A stretch of 64,000 nt of DNA. It comes from Nocardia arthritidis NBRC 100137 (GTDB lineage Bacteria > Actinomycetota > Actinomycetes > Mycobacteriales > Mycobacteriaceae). Where the stretch lies: NCBI RefSeq assembly GCF_001612765.1, contig NZ_BDBB01000025.1:1-64000 (forward strand), in the 5' to 3' direction. The notes under the pieces are model-generated. The model did no database searches. It saw nothing but the letters and a program-made list of their open reading frames with translations, and was not told the DNA's origin. Shown here one piece after another: positions 8,074-16,712 of the stretch. The stretch's first letter is position 1, and each line of letters opens with the position of its first letter. A program made the translations under genes and the position numbers.

Positions 8074-8712
8074 TCAATTCTCGCCGACGGGCGCTTCCAT
8101 CCGCATCGCCCAGTCGACCAGGGAGTGCAGATAGCGCAGCACCAGTTCGTCCGGGTATTCGATCGGGTCGATGAGGTGCAGGCGGGCCAGTTCCTCCATG
8201 GCGGTCAACAGGATTCGCTCCGTCGGGCCGTTCGGATCCACGGTGACCCCGAGATATCGGGACAGGTGGCGCGCGCCGATCGCCCTGGCGTAGGCGCGGC
8301 CGAGCGCGAGCCGCTCACGCAGTTCGGGCGGACCGCCGTCGAACGGGCTGAGGATGATGCGCCAGCTGGTCGGCGCGGCGTGCAGGTAGGCGAGGATGCC
8401 GCGGCCGACACGGTCCACGTCGCCGTGGTCCCAGTCCACGCTGCGCACACCGGCGAACGCGATGGCCGACTCGCGATCCAGCAGCGCCGCCGTCAACCCG
8501 GACAAGTCGGTGAACTGCTGATACACCAGCGCGCGGGCCACCCGCGCCTCGCGCGCCACCCGATCGATGCTCACCGCGCCGAAGCCCTCTGTGGCGACGA
8601 TGTCGCGCGCCACGTCCAGCAATTGGGTGCGGCGGTCGGCGGCGGACATCCGGCGCTTCGGCCGTGCGGGCTCGGTGCTCGCGCGCTCGGCCGTGGAGCG
8701 ATCCGTGGTCAC
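8074..8712 (-). CDS. TetR-family transcriptional regulator
   Basis: 212 residues from GTG 8712. Its GTGA start overlaps the stop of the upstream FAD oxidoreductase by 4 bp, indicating translational coupling. After a 20-residue polar leader, the TetR N-terminal HTH is clear (RRTQLLDVARDIVATEGFG, then SIDRVAREARVARALVYQQF, about residues 32-70). The C-terminal ligand domain resembles TetR_C members of actinobacteria. Co-transcription with the oxidoreductase and a palindrome in front of that gene suggest it represses its own operon. The ligand is unknown but may be a hydrophobic product linked to the enzyme. Confidence 0.9.
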   Translation of the reverse strand: MTTDRSTAERASTEPARPKRRMSAADRRTQLLDVARDIVATEGFGAVSIDRVAREARVARALVYQQFTDLSGLTAALLDRESAIAFAGVRSVDWDHGDVDRVGRGILAYLHAAPTSWRIILSPFDGGPPELRERLALGRAYARAIGARHLSRYLGVTVDPNGPTERILLTAMEELARLHLIDPIEYPDELVLRYLHSLVDWAMRMEAPVGEN

Positions 8713-10070
8713 GCAGTCGACGGTAGCTCGAGCAGGAGATCGACCGCTCGCGCAGCACTCTGTACCGCGCTCTCCATCGTCGCCGACCAGTCGGTGGCGG
8801 TCCAGTCGCCCGCGAGCACCAAGGTGGGCACCGAGGTCCGTTGCTCCGGTCGTAACGCGTGGGTGCCGACCACCTGCGAGAAGGTGGCTTTCGGCATGCG
8901 TACGACCTGCGCCTGCACGACGTTCGCCGCGCGCGCCGCCGGGTAGTAGCGGCGCAGCAGCGCCATTTGCTCGTCGACGATCTCGTCGCTGGTCTTGTGG
9001 ATCTGTTGGTAGGCGCCGCTGGTGGTCAGGCAATACAGCCAGGCTTTCGCGGTACTGCGTCCGGTCATCCGCTGGCGATCGAACACCTCATCGATGACGC
9101 CGGTGCCGCCGATCAGGGCCTCGAACTCGGCCGCGGTGCCCAGCGGGCGATCGAGGTAGAGGTTGGTGCTGACGATCGGCGTGTATCCCAGTTTGTCCGC
9201 GGCCGCGTAGATTTCGGCGTGCTCGGGCAGTTCGTCGAGCAGGCCCCCGATGTTCGAGTTGGGCACCGCGCAGACCACCGCGTCGGCCGGGATCGTGGTG
9301 CCGTCGGCCAGTGCGACGCCGGTGACTTCGCCGTCCGAGATGTGAATGCGGCGGGCCACGGCCCGGTAGCGCACCTGCACACCGTGCTTGTCGAAGACAC
9401 GCAGCGCCCCGGTGACATACAGCGTGTCCAGATCGGTGGTGGGGTAACCGATGCCGACGGCTCGTCGGTGCCGCAGGCCCAGCCGGATGCCCGTGGCCAT
9501 CACATCGGCGAACACCTTCGCCGACTCCTGCTGCACCGGCTCGGCCGCGATGCCGAGCGCCAGCCAATCCCACAGCGCCTCACGCGCTTTCGCTGGCATG
9601 CCGACCCGATCGAACCATTGCTCGGTGGTGAGGTCGGGCAGGTCGGCGGGCTGGTTCAGGCACTGCCGGCCCAGGCGGAGGGTGGCGACCGCCGCCCGCG
9701 CGCGCTCCAGCGGATTCGCGTCGGGATGCGCGCCGAACAGCGTGCGCACAGCGGCGATTCCCTTGGTGCGCAGCATGACGCTGCGACCGTCGGGCCAGCG
9801 CAGCGTGGCACCGTGGGGAAAGGCGATGTACTGCCGGGTGCCGACGCTCGTGAGATAGCGGAACAGGTGGTCGTATCCGCTGGCGATCACGTGCTGGCCG
9901 TTGTCCGGTGGATCGTCCACCGCCTCGGCCCGCATGGCGTGGGTGCGTCCGCCGAGCTGTCCTCTGCGCTCCAGGAGGGTGACCTGCTTGCCCGCCTCCG
10001 CCAGCCAGACCGCTGACGCGAGCCCTGCCAGGCCGCCGCCGATCACCACGTATCGCCGTGGGTCGCTCAT
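8709..10070 (-). CDS. FAD-dependent oxidoreductase, squalene/phytoene desaturase type (HpnE-like)
   Basis: 453 residues from ATG 10070 with GGAGAG upstream. The N-terminal Rossmann motif VVIGGGLAGLASAVWLAEAG and a following ERR/GGRTHA motif define an amine oxidase/phytoene desaturase fold. NGQHVIASGYDHLFRYL and the C-terminal LVLAGDWTATDWSATMESA (FAD-binding) match squalene-associated HpnE-like proteins, which act on prenyl chains in hopanoid or carotenoid routes. No squalene or phytoene synthase or cyclase lies in the window, so the substrate is uncertain. It forms a two-gene operon with the overlapping TetR gene, behind a palindromic operator. Confidence 0.85.
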   Translation of the reverse strand: MSDPRRYVVIGGGLAGLASAVWLAEAGKQVTLLERRGQLGGRTHAMRAEAVDDPPDNGQHVIASGYDHLFRYLTSVGTRQYIAFPHGATLRWPDGRSVMLRTKGIAAVRTLFGAHPDANPLERARAAVATLRLGRQCLNQPADLPDLTTEQWFDRVGMPAKAREALWDWLALGIAAEPVQQESAKVFADVMATGIRLGLRHRRAVGIGYPTTDLDTLYVTGALRVFDKHGVQVRYRAVARRIHISDGEVTGVALADGTTIPADAVVCAVPNSNIGGLLDELPEHAEIYAAADKLGYTPIVSTNLYLDRPLGTAAEFEALIGGTGVIDEVFDRQRMTGRSTAKAWLYCLTTSGAYQQIHKTSDEIVDEQMALLRRYYPAARAANVVQAQVVRMPKATFSQVVGTHALRPEQRTSVPTLVLAGDWTATDWSATMESAVQSAARAVDLLLELPSTA

Positions 10071-10085
10071 GGTGCTCTCCCGTCC

Positions 10086-10106
10086 TAACTTGCAAGTTGT
10101 AAGTTA
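10086..10106. promoter_or_regulatory. Palindromic operator before the HpnE-like/TetR operon
   Basis: A 21-bp near-palindrome with ends TAACTT/AAGTTA contains the perfect 12-bp palindrome AACTTGCAAGTT (10087-10098). It sits 16 bp upstream of the FAD oxidoreductase start and is unusually AT-rich for this DNA. Size and symmetry fit a TetR dimer site, and the co-transcribed TetR protein is the obvious candidate binder. Confidence 0.65.
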
Positions 10107-10144
10107 TTGGGCGGGCGGTGACTCGTCAAGGGCGGAGCGGTCTT

Positions 10145-10939
10145 TCACGCTGCGCCGGGCGCACCCGGATCGGGCTGGCATTGCGGGCAGAAGAAGATGC
10201 CGCGTTCTCGCTGCACCACGCGGTCGTAATCGGGTGCGGTGTCACCGAGCAGGTCGGCGACCAGCGGTGTGCCGCAGCGCTGGCACGGGCGGTGCGTGCG
10301 GCCGTAGGCCAGCGGCCGTCGCGGAGGCTTTCGGACCGCTTCGGTCAGGATGCGGTGTGCCTCGTTGACCACTGCCGGCAGGTCCGGGACATCCCCGACC
10401 CTGGTCGCTGGATGGACGCGGCGCAGGAAGCAGACCTCACTGCGGAAGACGTTGCCGATACCGGCCAGATTGCGCTGGTCCAGCAGGGCGACGCCGATGG
10501 GTTGATCCGGATATCGCTCCAGTCGGCGGACGGCTTCGGCCGCATCCCACTCGGGACCGAGCAGGTCGGGCCCCAGGTGGTCGACGATGCGGTGCTCGTC
10601 GCGCACGCGCACCACCTCGACTTTGCCCAGCGAGAAGCCGACGGCCTCGATATCCGTGGTGCTCAACACGACCCGCGCGGCCACCCTGGGTCTGGTCCAG
10701 CGCTGTCCGCAGTGGAACACGCGCCAGCTGCCCTCCATCTTCAGGTGCGTGTGAACGCTCACGGTAGGTGTGCGGATGAACAGATGCTTTCCGTAACTGC
10801 CGACGCTCTCGACCACCTGTCCGCGCAGATCGACCGTGGCGTATCGCGGCACCCGGAAATCGCTGCGGGTCAATTCTTTTCCCGCCAATGCGGCACGAAG
10901 CCGTTTGGCGGCCAGGAAGACGGTGTCGCCCTCAGGCAT
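10145..10939 (-). CDS. nei: Fpg/Nei-family DNA glycosylase (endonuclease VIII)
   Basis: 264 residues from ATG 10939, giving the exact N-terminus PEGD after Met. Pro2 is the catalytic nucleophile and Glu3 the general acid of Nei enzymes, which remove oxidised bases and nick the abasic site. The product also shows the conserved Lys (GYGK-like SVGSYGKHLF), the H2TH region (LLDQRNLAGIGNVFRSEVCF with the AGIGN signature) and a C-terminal zinc finger (CQRC and CPQC pairs). It lies 120 bp downstream of lhr on the same strand. The lhr-nei pairing is conserved in mycobacteria and suggests joint use in DNA repair. Confidence 0.94.
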   Translation of the reverse strand: MPEGDTVFLAAKRLRAALAGKELTRSDFRVPRYATVDLRGQVVESVGSYGKHLFIRTPTVSVHTHLKMEGSWRVFHCGQRWTRPRVAARVVLSTTDIEAVGFSLGKVEVVRVRDEHRIVDHLGPDLLGPEWDAAEAVRRLERYPDQPIGVALLDQRNLAGIGNVFRSEVCFLRRVHPATRVGDVPDLPAVVNEAHRILTEAVRKPPRRPLAYGRTHRPCQRCGTPLVADLLGDTAPDYDRVVQRERGIFFCPQCQPDPGAPGAA

Positions 10940-11059
10940 GGGACAGCTCCGGCCCGGCACCGCGCCCACCGCTGGACGGACGGGACCCTTCTCGCTTGCC
11001 TGTGTGGGTTCGCGTGGGCGTGGCTTCCCGCAACCTCGAGTCGATGCCGGGGTGCGCGT

Positions 11060-14000
11060 TCACGGGCGGCTCCGCAGGCGCAAACCGCGTGGGGTGGCGG
11101 AGAAACCCGCTTCGGTGAGGAATTCGGCGAACGTGTTGCCGTGCACTGTGTCTCCGTTGACACGATCGATGACCAGCGAGTCCACCCGGCCGCGCCGGAC
11201 CAGGTCGGCGAGCGCACCGGCGGCGCCACGGCGCGCGTCGGGATCCTCGGTGAAGGTGAGCAGGGTCTTGCCGCCCCGTTCCAGATACAGGACCAGTTCA
11301 CCGTCGACGAGCACGACCAGCGCCCCGGCCTTGCGTCCGGGCCGATGCCCGCCCTCGACGTCGCTCTTCGGCCAGGCCAGCGCGGCGCCGTACGGATTCG
11401 CGGGATCGCACGCGGCCAGCGCCAGCACCGTGCCGGTCGGTTGCCTGGATTCGGGACGGGCGCGTTCGGCGTCGAAGGAACGCAGCCGGTCCACCACATC
11501 GGTGGTGGAGAACTGGGCGCCGCCGAGCGAGTCGACGAAATAGCCGCGGCGGCAACGACCGCGATCCTCGAACTCGGTGAGCACCCGGTACATCAGCGCG
11601 AACCCGCCCGGTACGCCCTCGTTCTGCACCGAGCCCCTGGTCAGCACGCCGTATCGCTCCAGAAGCAGATCCGCCGTAGCGTGTGCGCGTACGGTGTTGT
11701 CCGACACCCGCTCCGGCAGCAGCGACCATCGTCCGGCGACCGAGGGCGGACCGGAACGGGTCGGCATGCTCGGACGGGGCAGGTAGGCCCGGCCCCGCGG
11801 CGCGCGCCGGGGCGTGCGGTGGGCAGTCGTGGTCCGCGTCGTGCCGGACAGCAGTGCTCGCACCGGTGCGAAAGTGTCACCGGAAACCACACCCGCCCAG
11901 ACCAATTCCCACAGTGCGGAGGCCACCGCGGCGTCATCGAGCAGACCGGTGGCGTCCGAGAGCTGCCGGAAGAAGTACGCGCCGCCGCCCTGCGGCACCG
12001 GGATCAGTCGTTCGGCGGAGGCGCCGGAGGGCCGATGCCCCGCACCGGTCGCGTATGCCGAGTCGACCGGTGCGGGCCGACCATTGTCCGGCTCGTACCC
12101 GATCGGTGCGGCGGCGCCGCCGGTGTGATCGGCCGTGTCGCCGGATCGCCCGTGCCCGCCGCGACCGTCGCCCGCACTGCCGGACGGTGAATCCGGCTCG
12201 TCCAACGACACCGGCGTGCGATCCGGGACGTCCTGCGCCGGGCCGGGCGGCGTCCACGGCACGAACCTCGCGCCCAAGGCGGTGAGCAGGCGTGCTTGCG
12301 CATCCGTCAGGTCGAGCTCGTCCGGCGGCGCGAGGGTGAACGGCGCCTGCTCGGCCAGATGCAGGGCGATCCAGCCGTCCTTGGCGGTGATGGCGCCGTG
12401 CCCGGACCAGATCACCTCGCCGGTCGCCATGAGTTCGTCGAGCATGGCGGGGGTGTAGCCGGGCACCCGCGCGGGCAGGATGAGCGACTCCCAGGCGGAG
12501 GCGGGAATCGGCACGCCCGCGAGCTGTTCCACCACGGCAGCCACGCCGTCGACGCCGCGCAGCTCGCCGCTGCCGATGTGTTGCCAGGACGGGAGGAAGC
12601 GCCCGAACGCGGCGGTCGAGACCGGCTCGACCTCGTGCCGCGCCGCGGCCAGCGACCGGCGGCGCAGCCGGCGTAACACTTGCGCGTCACACCATTCGGC
12701 CCCGGCTGCTCCTGGGGTGAATTCGCCTTCCACCACCCGTTTTTCGACGGCCAGGCGTTGCAGCGCGCCGGCGGCGACCGCGGCGCCCAGCCCGAACCGG
12801 GCCGCCACCGCCTCCGTGCCGAACGGGCCGTGCGTGCGTGCGTAGCGGCCGACCAGGTCGCCGAGCGGATCGGCCACCGGCTCGATGAACGCCGCAGGCG
12901 TGCCGATCGGCAGCGGAACCCCGAGCGCGTCCCGCAGCCGGGCCGCGTCCTCCACCGCCACCCACCAGCTGCGACCCGCGAAGGAAACCGCCAGCGCCCG
13001 GCGTGCGGCTACCAGGCTCTCGAACCAGGCGGTGGGGTCCTCGTCGGAGCGTTCGGCGGCTTCGGCGGCGGTCAGCGGCCCGAGCAGGCGCAGCAGATCC
13101 GCCAAGCCCTCGGCGTCCCGTGCGTGCCGCTCCGGGGTGAGCCGCTGCAGTTCCCGCTCGGTCTGCTCGATCACCGCGGCATCGAGCAGTTCGCGCAGCT
13201 CGACCCGGCCGAGCAGTTCGGCGAGCAGCCCGGAATCGAGCGAGAGCGCGGCGGCGCGCCGTTCGGCCAGCGGGCTGTCGCCGTCGTACATGAACTGCCC
13301 GATGTAGTCGAACAGCAGGGCGTTGGCGAACGGGGACGGTGTCGCCGTCTCCACCTCGACCAGCCGTATCTGGCGCCGCCCCACCCGGCCGAGCAGGTCG
13401 CGCAGCGACGGCAGATCGTAGACGTCGCGCAGGCATTCGCGCACCGTCTCCAACAGGATCGGGAACTCGGGGAACTTGCGCGCCACGTCGAGCAGCTGCG
13501 CCGAGCGCTGCCGCTGTTGCCACAGCGGGGCTCGCTTGCCCGGATCACGGCGCGGCAGCAGCAACGCGCGCGCGGCGCATTCCCGAAACCGGGAGGCGAA
13601 CAGCGCCGATCCGCCTACCTGCTCGGTGACGATGTCGTCGATCTCGTCGGACTCGAAGACGAACAGTTCGGCGCCGGGTGGATCGTCGGTGGTGTCGGGC
13701 AGCCGCACGACGATGCCGTCGTCGGAAGCGTTCGGCGCGGCGTCCACGCCGAACCGTTCGCGCAGCCGCGCTCCGATGGCCAGCGCCCACGGCGCGTGCA
13801 CCGGAAGGCCGTAGGGCGAGTGCAGCACCAGCCGCCAGTCGCCGAGTTCGTCGCGGAACCGTTCCACCACCAGGGTGCGGTCGGTGGGCAGGTGCCCGGT
13901 CGCGGTGCGCTGCTCGTCCAGCAGGGTGAGCAGATTCGTGGTCGCGTTGTCGTCCAGACCGGCGGTGCCCATGAGCCGTGCGACGCTCTCCGGCATCGGA

Positions 14001-15985
14001 TCGGTGAACGCGCCGCGCGCCGCGCGTCCCATGGTCGGCTCGGCCCCGTCGTGTCGTGGCTGCTCCCGCGCGCGGGGCGGTTTCGGCGCACTGCCGTCGC
14101 GTCGCGAGCTCTTCCTCGTGCTCGCCTGCCCCGCCGGTTCGGCGACGCGCTCCCGCGCCACCGTGCGGACGAACTCGCCGAGCGCCGCGCCGAGTTCGGC
14201 GGGCCGCCCGAGCCCGTCACCGTGCCAGAACGGCAACCGCCCCGGCTGCCCGAACGCGGGCGTCACCAGCACCCGATCGAAGGTGATCTCCTCGATCCGC
14301 CAGCTCGTCGCCCCGAGCGCGAACACGTCGCCGACCCGGGACTCGTAGACCATCTCCTCGTCGAGCTCCCCCACCCGGGAGGCCTTCTCACCCACCATGT
14401 ACACCGCGAACATGCCGCGATCGGGGATCGCTCCGCCGGAAGTCACGGCAAGCCGCTGCGCGCCGGGCCGCCCGGTGAGCGTGCCCGCGTCGCGATCCCA
14501 GACCAGCCGGGGACGCAACTCGGCGAACTCGTCGGACGGGTACCGCCCGGAGAGCAGGTCCAGTACCGACTCGTAGGCCGAGCGCGGCAGCGACGCGTAA
14601 CTCCCGGTGCCGCGCACGACGTCGAACCACCCGTCGACGTCGATCGAATCCAGCGCGCACGCGGCGACGGTCTGCTGCGCCAGGATGTCCAGCGGGTGCG
14701 TCGGGATCTGGATCGCCTCGATCTGCCCGGATGTCATCCGCTGCGACGCCACCGCGCAGTGGATGACGTCGGTGCGGTGCTTCGGGAAGATCACCCCGCG
14801 CGAGATCTCGCCGACCTGATGCCCGGCCCGCCCGATCCGCTGCAACCCGCTGGCCACCGAGGGCGGCGCCTCCACCTGGACCACCAGGTCGACCGCGCCC
14901 ATGTCGATGCCGAGTTCCAGGCTGCTGGTCGCGACCACGCAGCGTAGCCGCCCGCTCTTGAGATCGTCTTCGATCAGCGCCCGCTGCTCCTTGCTGACCG
15001 ACCCGTGGTGCGCTCGCGCCAGTAGTGGCCCGGCGCCGTGGATCACCTCGGTGGACGGCCCGAGCTGAGCGGGCGGCTTGTGCTCGGTCTCCACCGGTTC
15101 GCCGAGTCGTGCCGCGTAGGCCTCGTTCAACCGCGCCGTGAGCCGCTCGGCGAGCCTGCGAGAGTTCGCGAAGACGATCGAGGACCGGTGCTCCAGCACC
15201 AGTTCGACGATCGCCTCGTCCACGTGCGGCCAGATCGAGCCCGGCTGATCGGAGTCGCCCGGGTCGGTCATGTCCGCTACCGGCACCCGCACCGACAGGT
15301 CGAACGTCTTCGGCGCCGGGGGCGCGACCAGGGTGATCGGCGCGTTGCCGACCAGGAACCGCCCGACTTCCTCCGGTGGCCGCACCGTCGCCGACAGCCC
15401 GATGCGCTGGGCGGGCCGCTCGGTCAGCAGGTCGAGCCGGGCCAGCGACAGCGCCAGGTGCGAACCGCGCTTGGAGCCGGCGATCGCGTGCACCTCGTCC
15501 ACGATCACCGTGCCGACGTCGCGCAGCGTGTCGCGGGCCGCCGAGGTCAGCATGAGGAACAGCGACTCCGGCGTGGTGATCAGGATGTCCGGCGGGGTGC
15601 GCAGCATGGACCGCCGATCGGAGGCGCTGGTGTCGCCGGAACGGACGCCGACGGTGATCTCCGGCGGCTCCAGTCCCAGGCGCCCGGCGGTCTGCGTGAC
15701 GCCGACCAGCGGCGCCCGCAGATTGCGTTCCACGTCCACCGCCAGCGCCTTCAGCGGGGACACGTACAGCACCGAGGTGCCGGCCCGCTCGGGCCGCTGC
15801 TCCCGGGTGGCCAGCTGGTCTATCGCCCAGAGAAACGCCGAGAGCGTCTTCCCCGACCCGGTCGGCGCGACGACCAACGTGTGCTCGCCCGCCGCGATCG
15901 CCTTCCACGCCCCCAGTTGCGCGGAGGTAGGCGCTGGGAACGCGCCGTCGAACCACTCCTGGGTCGCGCGGGAGAACTGGGCCAT
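11060..15985 (-). CDS. lhr: Lhr-type ATP-dependent 3'-5' DNA helicase
   Basis: 1641 residues, the largest gene here and typical of long-form Lhr. ATG 15985 is chosen because the product then begins MAQFSRATQEWF as in mycobacterial Lhr; the upstream extension is not helicase-like. Motifs seen are APTGSGKT (Walker A, about residues 40-47), VDEVHAIAGSKRG (motif II), LSATV (motif III) and QRIGRAGHQ (motif VI), followed by the winged-helix and Lhr-specific core, then a C-terminal half of tandem winged-helix domains. A Gly/Asp-rich linker around residues 1240-1330 is variable. Lhr translocates on single-stranded DNA and unwinds RNA:DNA hybrids. It is coupled genomically to nei. Confidence 0.96.
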   Translation of the reverse strand: MAQFSRATQEWFDGAFPAPTSAQLGAWKAIAAGEHTLVVAPTGSGKTLSAFLWAIDQLATREQRPERAGTSVLYVSPLKALAVDVERNLRAPLVGVTQTAGRLGLEPPEITVGVRSGDTSASDRRSMLRTPPDILITTPESLFLMLTSAARDTLRDVGTVIVDEVHAIAGSKRGSHLALSLARLDLLTERPAQRIGLSATVRPPEEVGRFLVGNAPITLVAPPAPKTFDLSVRVPVADMTDPGDSDQPGSIWPHVDEAIVELVLEHRSSIVFANSRRLAERLTARLNEAYAARLGEPVETEHKPPAQLGPSTEVIHGAGPLLARAHHGSVSKEQRALIEDDLKSGRLRCVVATSSLELGIDMGAVDLVVQVEAPPSVASGLQRIGRAGHQVGEISRGVIFPKHRTDVIHCAVASQRMTSGQIEAIQIPTHPLDILAQQTVAACALDSIDVDGWFDVVRGTGSYASLPRSAYESVLDLLSGRYPSDEFAELRPRLVWDRDAGTLTGRPGAQRLAVTSGGAIPDRGMFAVYMVGEKASRVGELDEEMVYESRVGDVFALGATSWRIEEITFDRVLVTPAFGQPGRLPFWHGDGLGRPAELGAALGEFVRTVARERVAEPAGQASTRKSSRRDGSAPKPPRAREQPRHDGAEPTMGRAARGAFTDPMPESVARLMGTAGLDDNATTNLLTLLDEQRTATGHLPTDRTLVVERFRDELGDWRLVLHSPYGLPVHAPWALAIGARLRERFGVDAAPNASDDGIVVRLPDTTDDPPGAELFVFESDEIDDIVTEQVGGSALFASRFRECAARALLLPRRDPGKRAPLWQQRQRSAQLLDVARKFPEFPILLETVRECLRDVYDLPSLRDLLGRVGRRQIRLVEVETATPSPFANALLFDYIGQFMYDGDSPLAERRAAALSLDSGLLAELLGRVELRELLDAAVIEQTERELQRLTPERHARDAEGLADLLRLLGPLTAAEAAERSDEDPTAWFESLVAARRALAVSFAGRSWWVAVEDAARLRDALGVPLPIGTPAAFIEPVADPLGDLVGRYARTHGPFGTEAVAARFGLGAAVAAGALQRLAVEKRVVEGEFTPGAAGAEWCDAQVLRRLRRRSLAAARHEVEPVSTAAFGRFLPSWQHIGSGELRGVDGVAAVVEQLAGVPIPASAWESLILPARVPGYTPAMLDELMATGEVIWSGHGAITAKDGWIALHLAEQAPFTLAPPDELDLTDAQARLLTALGARFVPWTPPGPAQDVPDRTPVSLDEPDSPSGSAGDGRGGHGRSGDTADHTGGAAAPIGYEPDNGRPAPVDSAYATGAGHRPSGASAERLIPVPQGGGAYFFRQLSDATGLLDDAAVASALWELVWAGVVSGDTFAPVRALLSGTTRTTTAHRTPRRAPRGRAYLPRPSMPTRSGPPSVAGRWSLLPERVSDNTVRAHATADLLLERYGVLTRGSVQNEGVPGGFALMYRVLTEFEDRGRCRRGYFVDSLGGAQFSTTDVVDRLRSFDAERARPESRQPTGTVLALAACDPANPYGAALAWPKSDVEGGHRPGRKAGALVVLVDGELVLYLERGGKTLLTFTEDPDARRGAAGALADLVRRGRVDSLVIDRVNGDTVHGNTFAEFLTEAGFSATPRGLRLRSRP

Positions 15986-16092
15986 GGATTCAGTGTGCAC
16001 CCGGACACCGACAAGCACGCCCGTACCGTTTCGCGAGCGAAGCGCGAGCAATCGAACAACAGCCGCCGACGCCGGGCCGTACGCTTCCACAG

Positions 16093-16638
16093 GTGCAGAA
16101 AGTGCTCAGACTCGACCTGGTCAGCCACGGAATGACCGAGGCGATGCGGAAGGCACGTTTCCCGGTGGACGAATCGCTCACCGAGGCGGGCAGGCGGGCG
16201 ATGGCCGAGTGCGGACCGCTCACCGCCGCGCGGGTGCTCACCGGCCCGGAGCGCCGGACGGTGGAGACCGCCGCGCTGCTGGGTTTGCCGGGCGAGGAGG
16301 ACAACCGGCTGCGCGACCTGGACGCAGGCGCCTGGCGCGGCGGCGAACTGATGTCGGTACCCCAGGACGAGCTGTACGCCTGGCTCACCGACCCGGCGTT
16401 CCGCGGGCACGGCGGCGAATCCGTGCTGGACGTGATCGAACGGACCAGGTTGTGGATGGCCGAGGTGGCCGCGCAGTCGGTGTCCACGATCGCGGTCACC
16501 CATCCCGCCGTGGTCCGGGCCGCGCTGTTGGTGACGCTGGACGCTCCGCCGAAATCGTTCTGGCGCATCGATATTCCGCCCGGCAGCGTCACCCGCCTGC
16601 ACTATCGCGGGGAATGGACGCTGCACTTCACCGCCTGA
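16093..16638 (+). CDS. Histidine phosphatase superfamily protein with altered RHG motif
   Basis: 181 residues from GTG 16093, divergent from lhr with 107 bp between. The fold is that of the phosphoglycerate mutase/histidine phosphatase family: N-terminal LDLVSHGMTEA, LTGPERRTVETAALLG, a dependence on Glu/Asp in LRDLDAGAWRGGEL, HGGESVLD, and the second catalytic His in IAVTHPAVVRAA. The first motif normally reads RHG, whereas here the phosphate-binding Arg is Ser11. His12 is kept. I believe some mycobacterial relatives also carry SH, so this may be a subfamily trait rather than a lesion. Substrate unknown. It ends against a strong shared terminator. Confidence 0.85.
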   Translation: MQKVLRLDLVSHGMTEAMRKARFPVDESLTEAGRRAMAECGPLTAARVLTGPERRTVETAALLGLPGEEDNRLRDLDAGAWRGGELMSVPQDELYAWLTDPAFRGHGGESVLDVIERTRLWMAEVAAQSVSTIAVTHPAVVRAALLVTLDAPPKSFWRIDIPPGSVTRLHYRGEWTLHFTA

Positions 16639-16662
16639 CGCCCGAACGCGCGTGGCATGCGG

Positions 16663-16707
16663 GACGAGCCGCGGCCCGGGAGAACATCTCCCGGGCCGCG
16701 GCTCGTC
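16663..16707. terminator. Perfect 21-bp stem bidirectional terminator
   Basis: A 21-bp perfect inverted repeat (arm begins GACGAGCCGCGGCCCGGG) closes an ACA loop. It lies between the convergent phosphatase-like and lipase genes, 25 bp and 6 bp from their stops, and is symmetrical, so it can terminate both. Confidence 0.8.
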
Positions 16708-16712
16708 TGGGT

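Noticed and set aside
12680..14947. Plus-strand frame of 755 codons inside lhr
   Set aside because: Antisense shadow of the helicase. Lhr motifs are unbroken on the minus strand and the shadow has the Arg/His/Gly-rich composition of such frames.
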